The position numbers and the translations under genes are program-made. From Vibrio breoganii (GTDB lineage: Bacteria; Pseudomonadota; Gammaproteobacteria; Enterobacterales; Vibrionaceae), in contig NZ_CP016177.1 in the NCBI RefSeq assembly GCF_001677275.1, positions 1,178,001 to 1,242,000 on the forward strand: a stretch of DNA of 64,000 nt. Reading direction: 5' to 3'. Positions 24,664 through 34,383 of this stretch are shown piece after piece. The first letter of the stretch is position 1, and each line of letters opens with the position of its first letter. The notes under the pieces were generated by a model that worked only from the letters and a program-made list of their open reading frames with translations, made no database searches and was not told where the DNA came from.

Positions 24664-25470
24664 TTACTTTTGAGTCGCTGCCTTCATATTGGTGACGAAA
24701 GTCGCTAATTCGCCAAGCATCTTCTCAGCATTCTCAACATTGTCCTCAATGATTTTCACTACAGCGGATCCAGAGATCGCGCCAGCAGCGCCTGCTTCAA
24801 TGGCTGTTTTCACTTGCTCAGGTTGAGAGATACCAAAGCCTAGTAGTGCTGGTGGAGCATCAAACTTAGCTAAGCGCTCAAGCATGTGATCAACGGGCAT
24901 ATTTGCTTTCGTTTCTGCGCCAGTAACACCTGCGCGAGAAAGCAGATAAGTGTAACCACCACCCAGCTCTGATACTTGCTTTAGTGTCTCATCCGTTGCG
25001 GTTGGAGGCGCGATGAAGATGGCATGTACGCCCGCTTTCTTAGCCGCAATATTGAACTCCTCACTTTCACCGGTTGGTACATCGGCAATCAGCACAGAAT
25101 CAACGCCCGCTTTCGCACAGGCTTGATAGAAGGAGTCGATACCGTTTGCAAACACTAGGTTTGCGTACACCAGCAGACCGATAGGAAGATCTGGATGTTG
25201 CTCTCGGATTTGAGCGATTAACTCGAAGCAAATAGTCGGCGTCGTCTTTGAATCTAAAGCACGAATATTAGCGCCTTGAATTGTCGGGCCATCGGCTAAT
25301 GGATCTGAGAATGGAATGCCTAATTCAAGCGCGTCAGCACCAGCATTGGCCAGCGTCTGCATGATTTGCAAAGACAATTCAGGATTAGGATCGCCAATGG
25401 TAACGAAAGGAACAAATGCACCTTGTTTTTTTGCATCTAAACGCTCAAATAGCGCAGCGTAACGGTCCAT
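24664..25470 (-). CDS. trpA: TrpA, tryptophan synthase alpha subunit
   Basis: A 268-residue TIM barrel that cleaves indole-3-glycerol phosphate to indole and glyceraldehyde 3-phosphate; indole is channelled to TrpB. Key catalytic residues are visible: the glutamate in [16 protein letters not shown] and the aspartate loop of that segment, plus [10 protein letters not shown] at the phosphate site. Its ATG overlaps the trpB stop by one base. Last gene of the operon, followed by a strong terminator. Confidence 0.96.
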   Translation of the reverse strand: MDRYAALFERLDAKKQGAFVPFVTIGDPNPELSLQIMQTLANAGADALELGIPFSDPLADGPTIQGANIRALDSKTTPTICFELIAQIREQHPDLPIGLLVYANLVFANGIDSFYQACAKAGVDSVLIADVPTGESEEFNIAAKKAGVHAIFIAPPTATDETLKQVSELGGGYTYLLSRAGVTGAETKANMPVDHMLERLAKFDAPPALLGFGISQPEQVKTAIEAGAAGAISGSAVVKIIEDNVENAEKMLGELATFVTNMKAATQK

Positions 25471-26660
25471 TACATCTCTCCCTTTTCTTTCAAAATATCA
25501 TGTACTGTAAAGATATCTTTATCACCACGACCTGATAGGTTAACCACTAACAGTTGTTCTTTTTCTGGCTCATCAAATGCCAGTTTTAATGCGTAAGCAA
25601 GTGCATGTGCTGACTCAAGAGCAGGGATGATGCCCTCTTTACGCGCCAAGATTTGGAATGCATCTAGTGCTTCGTCATCGGTAACTGCGCCGTATTCTGC
25701 GCGACCTGTCGCATTAAGGTGTGCGTGCTGTGGGCCCACAGATGGGAAATCTAGGCCTGCAGATACTGAGTAAGATTCTTCAATCTGACCGTGAGTATCT
25801 TGCATCAATGGTGCTTTCATACCAAAGAAGATGCCTAGCTTGCCGTGCTTAAGAGGCGCGCCGTGCATGTCTGTATCCAGACCTTTACCTGCAGGCTCTA
25901 CACCAATAAGACGAACATCAGACTCTTCGATGAAATCAGAGAACATACCAATCGCATTTGAACCACCGCCAACACAGGCAATCACTGCGTCAGGTAGACG
26001 GCCTTCGCGAGCCATGATCTGATGCTTAGTTTCTTCACCAATCATGTGCTGGAATTCACGCACGATTGTTGGGAATGGGTGAGGACCTGCTGCAGTACCG
26101 AGTAGGTAGTGCGCGTCTTCGTAGCTTGCAGACCAGTCACGTAGTGCTTCGTTACAGGCATCTTTCAATGTTGCTGAGCCAGAGTGTACAGGGATAACTT
26201 CTGCACCCATTAGACGCATGCGGAAAACGTTAGGGCTTTGACGTTCTACGTCTTTAGCACCCATGTAAACGCGACATTTAAGACCAAGCAGTGCACAAGC
26301 CAGTGCTGATGCAACGCCGTGTTGACCCGCGCCAGTTTCAGCGATGATTTCAGTCTTACCCATACGCTTAGCAAGAAGCGCTTGGCCAAGTACTTGGTTA
26401 GTTTTATGAGCGCCGCCGTGAAGCAAATCTTCACGCTTTAGGTATAGCTTGGTTTTCGTGCCTGTTGTCAGGTTACGAGTCAGCGTTAGCGCAGTTGGGC
26501 GACCTGCATATTCTTGCAGTAGCTGCATGAATTCTGCGTGAAACTCAGGGTCTTCTTGTGCATCAATGAAAGCTTGCTCAAGTTGGTCAAGCGCCGGCAC
26601 GAGGATCTGTGGAACGTATTGTCCACCGAACTCTCCAAAGTAGGCATCTAGTTTTGCCAT
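25470..26660 (-). CDS. trpB: TrpB, tryptophan synthase beta subunit
   Basis: A PLP enzyme of 396 residues that joins indole and serine to give tryptophan. The PLP lysine is in [20 protein letters not shown], the glutamate site in [11 protein letters not shown], and the phosphate loop in [12 protein letters not shown]. Length equals E. coli TrpB. Sixty bases separate it from trpCF, a small gap with an imperfect hairpin (CTATCT/AGATAG). Confidence 0.97.
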   Translation of the reverse strand: MAKLDAYFGEFGGQYVPQILVPALDQLEQAFIDAQEDPEFHAEFMQLLQEYAGRPTALTLTRNLTTGTKTKLYLKREDLLHGGAHKTNQVLGQALLAKRMGKTEIIAETGAGQHGVASALACALLGLKCRVYMGAKDVERQSPNVFRMRLMGAEVIPVHSGSATLKDACNEALRDWSASYEDAHYLLGTAAGPHPFPTIVREFQHMIGEETKHQIMAREGRLPDAVIACVGGGSNAIGMFSDFIEESDVRLIGVEPAGKGLDTDMHGAPLKHGKLGIFFGMKAPLMQDTHGQIEESYSVSAGLDFPSVGPQHAHLNATGRAEYGAVTDDEALDAFQILARKEGIIPALESAHALAYALKLAFDEPEKEQLLVVNLSGRGDKDIFTVHDILKEKGEM

Positions 26661-26720
26661 CGTAATTTCCTTAAATTCGGTATCGCTATCTCAGCAAATG
26701 CTCAGAGATAGATGTTGTAA

Positions 26721-28112
26721 TCAATAATTTCTGATCGCGGCAAAAGCTTGTTCTAGCTTTTCACGAGATTTCTTACCTGGTTCAACTTCTACGCCGGAGT
26801 TTAGATCAAGACCCAAACAGCCAAGCTGTGATGCCTGTGCAATGTTGTCTGCATTTAAGCCGCCCGCTAGCATCACATTAGGATTGTCTATTTTCGACCA
26901 ATCAAATGCCTTACCCGTACCGCCGCTTTGAGTGCCTACTTTTGAGTCGAGAAGGTGGCGATCAACGTTCCCTACAAAAGAGGGCACTTCGTCCATTACG
27001 CCATAGGCTTTCCAGATCTCTGTGCTGTCATCGAGTTGCTCACGCAAGTCAGCGACAAAGGCTTCATCTTCATCACCGTGCAATTGGATAGCATTTAATT
27101 CTAAGGATTTTGCCATCTCGCAGATGTAATCAGCGCTTTGGTTTTGGAAAACACCCACATAGCGAAGAGGGGCGCCGCTCATCGTAAGGCGAGCACTTTC
27201 TTTATCTACCTTGCGCTTTGACTTGTCAGCAAAGATAAGTCCGCCATAGACAGCACCTGCATTATAAGCCTTTGCAGCGTCATCAGCGTGAGTCAAACCG
27301 CAAACCTTGTTTTCACCCAGCAGTACTTTACGCACCGCCAGTTCAATGTTGTCTTCTGACATCAGGGAACTACCAATTAAGAAGCCATTGGCAAACTTAG
27401 CGAGGTCGCGGACTTGCTGATGGTTGTAGATACCAGACTCAGAAATTACAGTGGTGCCTTGTGGTAATTTCGGCGCTAATTCTTTGGTGCGATTTAAATC
27501 GATAGTTAGGTCGCGTAGATTACGGTTGTTGATGCCAACCACTTTTGCTTTCAATTCGATAGCACGTTGCAACTCTTCTTCATTACTTACTTCAGTAAGA
27601 ATGCCCATACCTAAAGAGTGGGCAATTTGTGCCAGCTCGCGATATTCATCGTCGTTAAGTACAGATAACATCAACAAGATTGCATCCGCTTGATAATGAC
27701 GAGCCAGATAAACCTGATACGGCGCTATCATGAAGTCTTTACATAGAATTGGCTGCTTGGTTTGCTTCTTTACCTGAGGTAAGAAATTAAAGTTGCCTTG
27801 AAAGTACTTCTCATCAGTGAGCACTGAGATAGCACTCGCATGATTGTTGTAGACCGAGGCGATGTAATCCAGATCGAAGTCATCACGAATCAAGCCTTTC
27901 GATGGAGAGGCTTTCTTACACTCAAGGATAAACGCAGTGTTATCGCCAGAAAGCGCATCGTAAAAGCTGCGATCTGATTGAGTCAGCGATGCCTGAAAGG
28001 TGTCTAGTGGTTGCGCTTTCTCGCGCTCTTCAACCCAAATCGCCTTGTCAGTAACGATCTTAGCCAGCACTTGTGCCATGTCTTTGTTTTGTTGAGAGAT
28101 ATGCTCTGACAT
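26721..28112 (-). CDS. trpCF: TrpCF, bifunctional indole-3-glycerol phosphate synthase / phosphoribosylanthranilate isomerase
   Basis: A 463-residue fused enzyme. The N-terminal IGPS domain has AFILECKKASPSKGLIRDDF (catalytic lysine), PILCKDFMIAPYQV and ISESGIYNHQQV; the C-terminal PRAI domain starts near residue 260 with NKVCGLTHADDAAKAYNAGAVYGGLIF (catalytic cysteine) and has LAGGLNADN near the end. Together they convert phosphoribosylanthranilate to indole-glycerol phosphate. This fusion is normal for enterics and vibrios. Two bases separate it from trpD. Confidence 0.97.
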   Translation of the reverse strand: MSEHISQQNKDMAQVLAKIVTDKAIWVEEREKAQPLDTFQASLTQSDRSFYDALSGDNTAFILECKKASPSKGLIRDDFDLDYIASVYNNHASAISVLTDEKYFQGNFNFLPQVKKQTKQPILCKDFMIAPYQVYLARHYQADAILLMLSVLNDDEYRELAQIAHSLGMGILTEVSNEEELQRAIELKAKVVGINNRNLRDLTIDLNRTKELAPKLPQGTTVISESGIYNHQQVRDLAKFANGFLIGSSLMSEDNIELAVRKVLLGENKVCGLTHADDAAKAYNAGAVYGGLIFADKSKRKVDKESARLTMSGAPLRYVGVFQNQSADYICEMAKSLELNAIQLHGDEDEAFVADLREQLDDSTEIWKAYGVMDEVPSFVGNVDRHLLDSKVGTQSGGTGKAFDWSKIDNPNVMLAGGLNADNIAQASQLGCLGLDLNSGVEVEPGKKSREKLEQAFAAIRNY

Positions 28113-28114
28113 GA

Positions 28115-29113
28115 TTAACCTCTAGCTGCCAGTTGTTCTACAAGTTGGTATGCCTTGCCGCTACGCATTGCGGCAATTGCCTGCTGTGCATTGGCTTTAA
28201 GGTCTTCGTGACCAAACAGTTTCATTAGCAGGGCAACGTTTGCTGCTACCGCTGATTCTTGCGCTTCAGTGCCTTTGCCTGAGAGAAGGTCAGTCACAAT
28301 AGTGCGGTTCTCTTCAGGTGTGCCACCTTTTAGCGCTTCTAACGGATGTGAGTTTAGACCAAAGTCTTCTGCCGTTAGCGTGTAATGCTCTATCTTACCG
28401 TCTTTGATTTCCGCAACCGTCGTAGTGCCGTGAATGGCGACTTCATCAAGACCGCTACCGTGAACAACCGCTGCGCGCTTCATGTCCATTTGCTGCATAG
28501 TTTCAGCAATAGGGGCCACTAAGCTTTCATCGTAAACGCCCATCAGTTCGATGTTGGGACGAGCAGGGTTAATCAGTGGACCAAGAATATTGAAGATAGT
28601 GCGTGTTTTTAGTGCCTGACGTACTGGCATCGCATGACGCACACCTTGGTGATACTGAGGTGCAAACAAAAAGGCAACACCAATATCGTCGACAGCTTTA
28701 CGAGTGTCTTCTGCGCTCATGGCTAGGTTGATACCAAAAGAGTCCAACAAATCAGAAGAACCAGACTTGCTCGATACACCGCGGTTGCCGTGTTTTGCTA
28801 CTTTAAGACCAACGGCTGCGGCAACAAAAGCTGCAGTGGTGGAGATGTTGAAGGTATTAGAACCGTCACCACCTGTGCCTACGATGTCGGCAAAGTCGTA
28901 ATCTGGACGCGGGAAAGGCTGTGCATTCGCCAGCAGTGCTTTAGCGGCGCCAGCAATTTCTTCTGGTGTCTCGCCTTTAATTTTCAGAGCGGTAAGGACT
29001 GAACTCAGTACAATCGGCTCTACTTCGCCTTTAATAATTTGGTCAAACAGTGTTTGACTCTGCTCTTGGCTTAAGGCTTCTTGGCGATAAAGTTGTTCAA
29101 GAATTTGTTGCAT
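28115..29113 (-). CDS. trpD: TrpD, anthranilate phosphoribosyltransferase
   Basis: A 332-residue enzyme that transfers phosphoribosyl from PRPP to anthranilate. The PRPP-binding loop is DIVGTGGDGSNTFNIST and the anthranilate site includes KHGNRGVSSKSGSSDLLDSFG, with MPVRQALKTRTIFNILGPLINPARP. In E. coli TrpD is fused behind TrpG; here the two are separate genes 12 bases apart, as expected in Vibrio. Confidence 0.97.
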   Translation of the reverse strand: MQQILEQLYRQEALSQEQSQTLFDQIIKGEVEPIVLSSVLTALKIKGETPEEIAGAAKALLANAQPFPRPDYDFADIVGTGGDGSNTFNISTTAAFVAAAVGLKVAKHGNRGVSSKSGSSDLLDSFGINLAMSAEDTRKAVDDIGVAFLFAPQYHQGVRHAMPVRQALKTRTIFNILGPLINPARPNIELMGVYDESLVAPIAETMQQMDMKRAAVVHGSGLDEVAIHGTTTVAEIKDGKIEHYTLTAEDFGLNSHPLEALKGGTPEENRTIVTDLLSGKGTEAQESAVAANVALLMKLFGHEDLKANAQQAIAAMRSGKAYQLVEQLAARG

Positions 29114-29125
29114 CGTTCTTCCTTG

Positions 29126-29728
29126 TTATTGTTCTTTTGAAAGTTCAATAGACCCTAGTGCCCACTCAATTGAGTTCGCTAAAAGGGTGGCTCCATAGGT
29201 GGTCATAATAGACTCGGGATGGAACTGAAATCCACATACTTTGTCTTGCTCATGAACGACCGACATGACTAAGTCGTCTACTTGTGCGGTGATGGTTAAA
29301 TCATCGGTCACTTTTGTTGCCACTAAAGAGTGGTAGCGCGCAATCGCAAACGGTGACGGCAAACCTTGGTAAGTTGCATGATTATCGTGTTGCATCATGG
29401 ATACTTTACCGTGAATGATTTCACCCGCACCAGCGACGGTGCCGCCATAGGCTTCAACAATGGCTTGGTGGCCAAGGCAGATGCCGATCATGGGCACCTT
29501 GCCTTTGAAGCCGTCGATAATTGCAGGCATGTTTCCTGCTTCGCTCGGGGCGCCAGGTCCTGGTGATAGGACAATCACAGGGTTATCAAGTTCACCTAGC
29601 GCATTACCTAGCATTTCAACGTCTATATTGTTTCGGTACACGGTCACATCGTGGCCAAGGGTACGGAATTGATCCACTAGGTTGTAGGTGAATGAATCGA
29701 AGTTATCGATAAAAAGAATATTAGCCAT
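29126..29728 (-). CDS. trpG: TrpG, anthranilate synthase glutamine amidotransferase
   Basis: A 200-residue class I amidotransferase that releases ammonia from glutamine for TrpE. The nucleophile cysteine is in MIGICLGHQAIVEAYGG, the His-Glu pair in FQFHPESIMT, and the start MANILFIDNFDSFTYNLVDQFR is typical. It overlaps the 3' end of trpE by eight bases, which suggests translational coupling of the two subunits. Confidence 0.96.
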   Translation of the reverse strand: MANILFIDNFDSFTYNLVDQFRTLGHDVTVYRNNIDVEMLGNALGELDNPVIVLSPGPGAPSEAGNMPAIIDGFKGKVPMIGICLGHQAIVEAYGGTVAGAGEIIHGKVSMMQHDNHATYQGLPSPFAIARYHSLVATKVTDDLTITAQVDDLVMSVVHEQDKVCGFQFHPESIMTTYGATLLANSIEWALGSIELSKEQ

Positions 29729-31298
29729 GCTTCACCTCAGTATGTGCGGCTTGAATTGCACTGATTACAGCTTGCGCTTTACCGCGAGTCTCATCGGCTT
29801 CTGCTTGAGGGTCTGAGTCAAATACGACGCCAGCTCCGGCTTGAACCTTTGCGATGCCATTTTCAACATACGCAGAGCGAATAACGATACAGGTGTCTAG
29901 ATCACCGCGACCTGTCATATAACCCACAGCGCCACCGTAGGTGCCTCTGCGTTGTTGCTCAACATCGCGGATTAACTGCATTGCACGAATCTTTGGCGCG
30001 CCCGTTAGCGTTCCCATATTCATGCAGGCTTGGTAGGCATGTAACGCATCTAGGTCATTTCTCAGTTGTCCCACAACGCGCGATACAAGGTGCATCACGT
30101 GGCTGTAGCGGTCAACTTTAAGCAGGTCCGCTACGTGGCGAGTTCCCGCAGCAGCAATACGCGCTACATCGTTGCGAGCCAGATCCACGAGCATCATGTG
30201 CTCTGCATTTTCTTTGCGATCAGAACGAAGCTCTAGCTCGATACGGCTATCAAGGTCATGGTTGATGCTGCCGTCTGGATTCTTGCCGCGGCGTCTTGTG
30301 CCCGCAATTGGGTAGATCTCAATCTGATTGCTTTGTGTTTCGTATTTAAGCGCACTCTCAGGAGAGGCACCAAACAGAGTGAATAGCTCGTCTTGCATGT
30401 AGAACATGTAAGGGCTTGGGTTACTCTTCTTTAGATGCTTATAAGCAGCCAGTGGAGAAGGGCACTCTAGAGAGAAGTGTCTCGAAGGCACCACTTGGAA
30501 CACGTCACCTTTAACCACAAACTCTTTTAGGTCACGGACGGTTTGGCAAAACTCTTCATCACTGATATTTACCGCTACATCGCAGCGCTCTAGCTTGACC
30601 GAATCAGGTGTAGGCTCAACCACCTTCATTTCCGCTTCGATGGTTTGGAGACGGCCTTCTAATGTTGCGCGAGTCTCTTCATTAGCATCAAACAAGCTGC
30701 CATAAAGGTGTGCTTGTTGCTGCTGATGGTCAATAACAATGAGGGTTTCTGATACGTAAAATACATAGTCAGGGCAACGGCTGTTTTCAGCGGCATCGCC
30801 TAGAGGTTCAAAGTTGGCCACTAAGTCATAAGCAAACAAGCCGCCGATGAACAGCGCCATAGGGTCATGCTCATCACAATTGAAGCTCTTTTTCACTAAG
30901 CGCAACATATCAAACGATGACGGCTGACGAAGTCTGCTGTCTTCATCAAGGTTGATATCAGGAGCGGTGAAGTTGACGGTGAGTGCACTATCGCTCTGTT
31001 CAGAGACGAACTCAGAGTTTAGGTTCGACGCAATGCGAGCAAGTAATGCACGTCCGTTATCCGAGTTGGCGGTTAACACCACTTGGTGGCCGCGACACTC
31101 GATGCGCATAGCGGCATCAACAAGTAGTAAGCTCTTTAGATCTTCTTTGGAGTCAATCTCTGCGGATTCGAGTAGTAGGGTATCCGCTTTGTCTTTACAC
31201 AGATGATGGAATAGCTCCGTTGGATCTTGTGTATAGAAGACATCGCGTTGCAGAAGCTCTAGTTGGCCTTGTGCAGTCAGATTAATGGTCTTATTCAC
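29721..31298 (-). CDS. trpE: TrpE, anthranilate synthase component I
   Basis: A chorismate-using enzyme of 525 residues from the GTG at 31298. The tryptophan feedback motif LLLESAEIDS, the catalytic region MFYMQDELFTLFGASPESALKYE, PIAGTRRRGKNPDG and ELRSDRKENAEHMMLVDLARND, and the end GAGVVFDSDPQAEADETRGKAQAV are all present. The GTG is chosen because AAGGAGGT lies just upstream; the longer ATG frame at 31334 would place that motif inside the gene. It is the first structural gene after the attenuator. Confidence 0.95.
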   Translation of the reverse strand: MNKTINLTAQGQLELLQRDVFYTQDPTELFHHLCKDKADTLLLESAEIDSKEDLKSLLLVDAAMRIECRGHQVVLTANSDNGRALLARIASNLNSEFVSEQSDSALTVNFTAPDINLDEDSRLRQPSSFDMLRLVKKSFNCDEHDPMALFIGGLFAYDLVANFEPLGDAAENSRCPDYVFYVSETLIVIDHQQQQAHLYGSLFDANEETRATLEGRLQTIEAEMKVVEPTPDSVKLERCDVAVNISDEEFCQTVRDLKEFVVKGDVFQVVPSRHFSLECPSPLAAYKHLKKSNPSPYMFYMQDELFTLFGASPESALKYETQSNQIEIYPIAGTRRRGKNPDGSINHDLDSRIELELRSDRKENAEHMMLVDLARNDVARIAAAGTRHVADLLKVDRYSHVMHLVSRVVGQLRNDLDALHAYQACMNMGTLTGAPKIRAMQLIRDVEQQRRGTYGGAVGYMTGRGDLDTCIVIRSAYVENGIAKVQAGAGVVFDSDPQAEADETRGKAQAVISAIQAAHTEVKHG

Positions 31299-31468
31299 AA
31301 GACCTCCTTGTAAGCTTGAATTTCTTTGCATCACATACTCTCATATTCTGTTGCTCCACCCAAAAGTGATTGCGTAAAAGCGGGTCAAAGTTTGCGCACT
31401 TAACTCATTTTTGCGAGGCAATTTGATAGAGTTAGTTTGCGACGCGCTGGATTGTGTAAAAAAGGCAT

Positions 31469-31496
31469 AAAAAAAGCCCGCACATTAATGCGAGCT
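31469..31496 (-). terminator. trp attenuator (Rho-independent terminator) with competing antiterminator
   Basis: On the minus strand AGCTCGCA pairs with TGCGGGCT (one G-T pair) and is followed by seven T (31469-31475). The 5' arm AGCTCGC can pair instead with GCGAGCT at 31526-31532, just past the trpL stop, giving the antiterminator; and that same segment can pair with the Trp-codon region TGGCTCG. This is classical 1:2, 2:3, 3:4 attenuation. Confidence 0.9.
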
Positions 31497-31532
31497 CTAG
31501 AGTTGTGTAGACACACTCAATGCTTAGCTCGC

Positions 31533-31637
31533 TTAAGTTTCGAGCCACCAACGCCATACGTTAGATACTGCGCATACACAAACTCTACCGAATTCGGTAC
31601 AGATTGGCGTTTGCTGTTGTATCATGACTGTATTCAT
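31533..31637 (-). CDS. trpL: TrpL, trp operon leader peptide
   Basis: A 34-residue leader peptide, start ATG at 31635-31637, stop TAA at 31533-31535. It ends NVWRWWLET: three tryptophan codons within four, directly ahead of the attenuator. When charged tRNA-Trp is scarce the ribosome stalls here and the antiterminator forms. No in-frame start lies further upstream because of a TAG. The Shine-Dalgarno is weak (AAGGA lies about 14-16 bases upstream). Confidence 0.88.
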   Translation of the reverse strand: MNTVMIQQQTPICTEFGRVCVCAVSNVWRWWLET

Positions 31638-31671
31638 AGCGATCTGCTAAACATCCTTAATTAATCTAGGT

Positions 31672-31705
31672 GTACTAGTTAACTAGTACACGAGTGGAAA
31701 GTCAA
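31672..31705 (-). promoter_or_regulatory. trp promoter and TrpR operator
   Basis: The perfect palindrome GTACTAGTTAACTAGTAC (31672-31689) is the TrpR operator as in E. coli. It overlaps a promoter read on the minus strand: -35 TTGACT (complement of 31700-31705), a 17-base spacer and -10 TTAACT (complement of 31677-31682), the same arrangement as the E. coli trp promoter. Confidence 0.93.
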
Positions 31706-31712
31706 GCCTTTT

Positions 31713-32573
31713 ATGATATTTGATCTGCATTCTCACACTACCGCGTCTGATGGCCGTTTTAGTCCGCAAGCTCTCATTGATAGAGCTATCGAGCACCGTG
31801 TTGGCGTACTTGCTATAACAGACCACGACACTGTAGAGGGTATAGAGCCTGCCTTGGAATACATTCGAGATTCTGAAGCGGATATTCAACTACTACCCGG
31901 TATAGAGATTTCAACGGTTTGGTCGAATAAGGATATCCATATTGTTGGATTGAATATCGATATTCGCAATCCAAAGCTGACACAGCTTATTGAAGAGCAG
32001 CAAGCAAGGCGTATAGAGCGTTCGGAGTTGATTGCGCATCGTTTATCTAAGCACCTTAAGGTCGACCCCTTGCCTGAGGTAAAGGCGATAGCAAATGGCG
32101 CTCCGGTAACGCGTGCTCACTTTGCCAAGTGGCTGGTAGACAATGGCCATGCGAAGAACATGCAGCAAGTATTCAAACGCTTTTTAACCCGAGACAAGCC
32201 AGGGTACGTGCCTCCTATTTGGTGTTCAATGACAGATGCGGTCAATGCCATTCATGCTGCTGGAGGTTTGGCCGTGTTAGCTCACCCTGGCCGTTATGAT
32301 CTCACTGCAAAATGGCAAAAACGATTGTTATCGGCATTTGCTGAGGCGGGCGGGGATGCAATGGAGGTTTCTCAACCTCAACAAAGTCAACAAGAGCGAC
32401 GCAACTTGGCTGATTATGCTATACAATACAATCTATTAGCTTCCCAAGGTTCCGATTTTCATTATCCATCGCCTTGGATGGAATTAGGGAAGAATTTGTG
32501 GCTCCCGTCCGGAGTGACTCCCGTATGGGAACAATGGCCACAGTTTTCTGATCCTAAGGCATCGACTCTATAG
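31713..32573 (+). CDS. rnm: RNase AM (YciV/Rnm), PHP-domain 5'-3' exoribonuclease
   Basis: A 286-residue PHP-family metal enzyme. Metal-ligand motifs are [11 protein letters not shown] at the N-terminus, [11 protein letters not shown] near 32-40, LPGIEIST near 62, [11 protein letters not shown] near 190, and [10 protein letters not shown] near 248. E. coli YciV matures the 5' ends of rRNAs and trims short RNAs. The start is only 23 bases past the TrpR operator, and the -35 of the trp promoter lies within this gene's leader, so TrpR might affect it; the same divergent trpL-yciV layout exists in E. coli. Confidence 0.92.
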   Translation: MIFDLHSHTTASDGRFSPQALIDRAIEHRVGVLAITDHDTVEGIEPALEYIRDSEADIQLLPGIEISTVWSNKDIHIVGLNIDIRNPKLTQLIEEQQARRIERSELIAHRLSKHLKVDPLPEVKAIANGAPVTRAHFAKWLVDNGHAKNMQQVFKRFLTRDKPGYVPPIWCSMTDAVNAIHAAGGLAVLAHPGRYDLTAKWQKRLLSAFAEAGGDAMEVSQPQQSQQERRNLADYAIQYNLLASQGSDFHYPSPWMELGKNLWLPSGVTPVWEQWPQFSDPKASTL

Positions 32574-32596
32574 ATGCCTGCTCATAAGGAGATACG

Positions 32597-33217
32597 ATGA
32601 GTCAGTATTTTTATGTTCATCCAGATAATCCGCAAGCGCGCCTTATCACACAAGCCGTTGCTATCATTCGCAATGGTGGGGTAGTGATCTACCCGACAGA
32701 TTCGGGTTATGCACTTGGATGTCAGCTAGAGAACAAATCCGCACTGGATCGCGTGTGTCGAATTCGTAAAATCGATGACAAGCACAACTTCACACTGCTA
32801 TGCCGAGATCTATCAGAGCTATCCTTGTATGCACGCGTCGACAATAGCGCGTTCCGTCTATTGAAAAACAATACACCGGGTGCGTATACCTTTATCTTTA
32901 AAGGAACAAAAGAGGTGCCTCGTCGTCTAATGAATGCCAAGCGTAAAACCATTGGTATTCGTGTTCCAGATAACAAGATTGCGCTAGATTTATTAGAAGC
33001 GTTAGGCGAGCCGATGATGTCGACGACCCTTATCCTTCCTGGTAATGAAGTGACAGAATCTGATCCAGAAGAGATCAGAGACAAGCTAGAGCATGCGGTA
33101 GATTTGATCATCAATGGTGGTTACTTGGGTGAGCAACCAACGACGGTGATTGATTTTAGTGAAGATGACCCCGTTATCGCACGTCGTGGAGCCGGGGATA
33201 CAACTCCGTTTGAATAG
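32597..33217 (+). CDS. yciO: YciO (Sua5/YrdC/YciO family) protein
   Basis: A 206-residue YrdC-fold protein: QAVAIIRNGGVVIYPTDSGYALGCQLENK, RVCRIRKIDDKHNFTLLCRDLSELS, and RRLMNAKRKTIGIRVPDN. The family is related to TsaC/Sua5, which make threonylcarbamoyl-AMP for tRNA t6A, but YciO lacks a clear proven role in that pathway. It follows rnm after 23 bases with GGAG upstream, as in E. coli (yciV-yciO). Confidence 0.93.
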   Translation: MSQYFYVHPDNPQARLITQAVAIIRNGGVVIYPTDSGYALGCQLENKSALDRVCRIRKIDDKHNFTLLCRDLSELSLYARVDNSAFRLLKNNTPGAYTFIFKGTKEVPRRLMNAKRKTIGIRVPDNKIALDLLEALGEPMMSTTLILPGNEVTESDPEEIRDKLEHAVDLIINGGYLGEQPTTVIDFSEDDPVIARRGAGDTTPFE

Positions 33218-33373
33218 TAAGTATTTGTTAATAAAATCAATGGCTTGCTAGGCATTAAAAATGCAGTAAATATTGAGTGATTTTCGGTTGGGTTTTTGAG
33301 ATACTACGCGACCGCAATTTCTGCGAAACATTACTTCATCCGACGTCTGAGAAGACGACACAAAGGTAACTAA

Positions 33374-34264
33374 ATGAGCGAAAAATTACAGAAAATTTTA
33401 GCACGCGCTGGTCATGGATCTCGCCGCGAACTTGAAAGCTTAATTAAATCAGGTCGCGTAAGCGTTAATGGTCAGGTAGCCACGCTAGGAGAGCGCTTAG
33501 AAGATGACTTAGCGGTTGTCCGCATTGATGGTCATCAAGTGCCAGTTAAAGCTCCTGAAGAAGTAGTGTGTCGTGTTCTTGCTTACTACAAGCCAGAAGG
33601 TGAATTGTGTACTCGTCACGATCCAGAAGGTCGCCGTACAGTATTTGACCGTCTTCCTAAGGTCAGCGGTGCTCGTTGGATCTCTGTGGGTCGATTGGAT
33701 GCAAACACCTCAGGCTTGTTGCTGTTTACTACCGATGGTGAACTTGCAAACCGTCTAATGCACCCAAGCCGCCAAGTTGAGCGTGAATACCTAGTTCGCG
33801 TATTTGGTGATGTAAACGAGGAGAAGGTTCGTAACCTAACTCGTGGCGTGCAACTTGAAGACGGCATGGCTCGCTTCGAAGACATCGTTTACGCTGGTGG
33901 TGAAGGTATGAACCATACCTTCTACGTCGTGATTAACGAAGGTCGTAACCGTGAAGTTCGTCGCCTTTGGGAATCTCAAGACACCACAGTAAGTCGTCTA
34001 AAGCGTGTTCGCTACGGTGATATCTTCCTAGAGAAGAAATTGCCTCGTGGGGGATGGATGGAAATGAACCTGAAACAGGTTAACTACCTTCGTGAACTTG
34101 TTGAGCTTCAACCAGAGAAAGCAACAGTAATCGATGAGCGTAATACCTCTCGTAACCGTGAGCGCTCTCGTTCTCAAAAAATCCGTCGTGCAGTACGTCG
34201 CCACGAGGAGCGTATTACCTCGAATGGCCCAGCTAAACGCAAGCCAAAGAAAGCGCGCAAATAG
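33374..34264 (+). CDS. rluB: RluB, 23S rRNA pseudouridine(2605) synthase
   Basis: A 296-residue RsuA-family pseudouridine synthase. It has an S4 RNA-binding domain at the N-terminus ([23 protein letters not shown]), the catalytic aspartate in [28 protein letters not shown] (about residue 110), and [12 protein letters not shown] basic tail rich in R and K (about 255-296) matches the RluB extension. It is separated from yciO by 156 bases and ends in a strong hairpin at 34285. Confidence 0.94.
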   Translation: MSEKLQKILARAGHGSRRELESLIKSGRVSVNGQVATLGERLEDDLAVVRIDGHQVPVKAPEEVVCRVLAYYKPEGELCTRHDPEGRRTVFDRLPKVSGARWISVGRLDANTSGLLLFTTDGELANRLMHPSRQVEREYLVRVFGDVNEEKVRNLTRGVQLEDGMARFEDIVYAGGEGMNHTFYVVINEGRNREVRRLWESQDTTVSRLKRVRYGDIFLEKKLPRGGWMEMNLKQVNYLRELVELQPEKATVIDERNTSRNRERSRSQKIRRAVRRHEERITSNGPAKRKPKKARK

Positions 34265-34284
34265 CTTTCAATATCAGATTCAAG

Positions 34285-34311
34285 AAGCGACTCCAAAGAG
34301 TCGCTTTTTTT
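34285..34311 (+). terminator. rluB terminator
   Basis: AAGCGACTC (34285-34293) pairs with GAGTCGCTT (34298-34306), loop CAAA, followed by a T-run. Standard intrinsic terminator. Confidence 0.9.
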
Positions 34312-34383
34312 ATACCTCAAATATGGATTTAAACGATAAACTGTTCGTATCAGAAACTAACTGGTACATAAAAGGACGCGAAA

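Noticed and set aside
29140-29159. Third copy of the 24-base repeat inside trpG
   Set aside because: Similarity is partial and lies within coding sequence that reads normally as TrpG, so it may be chance; noted only as weak support.
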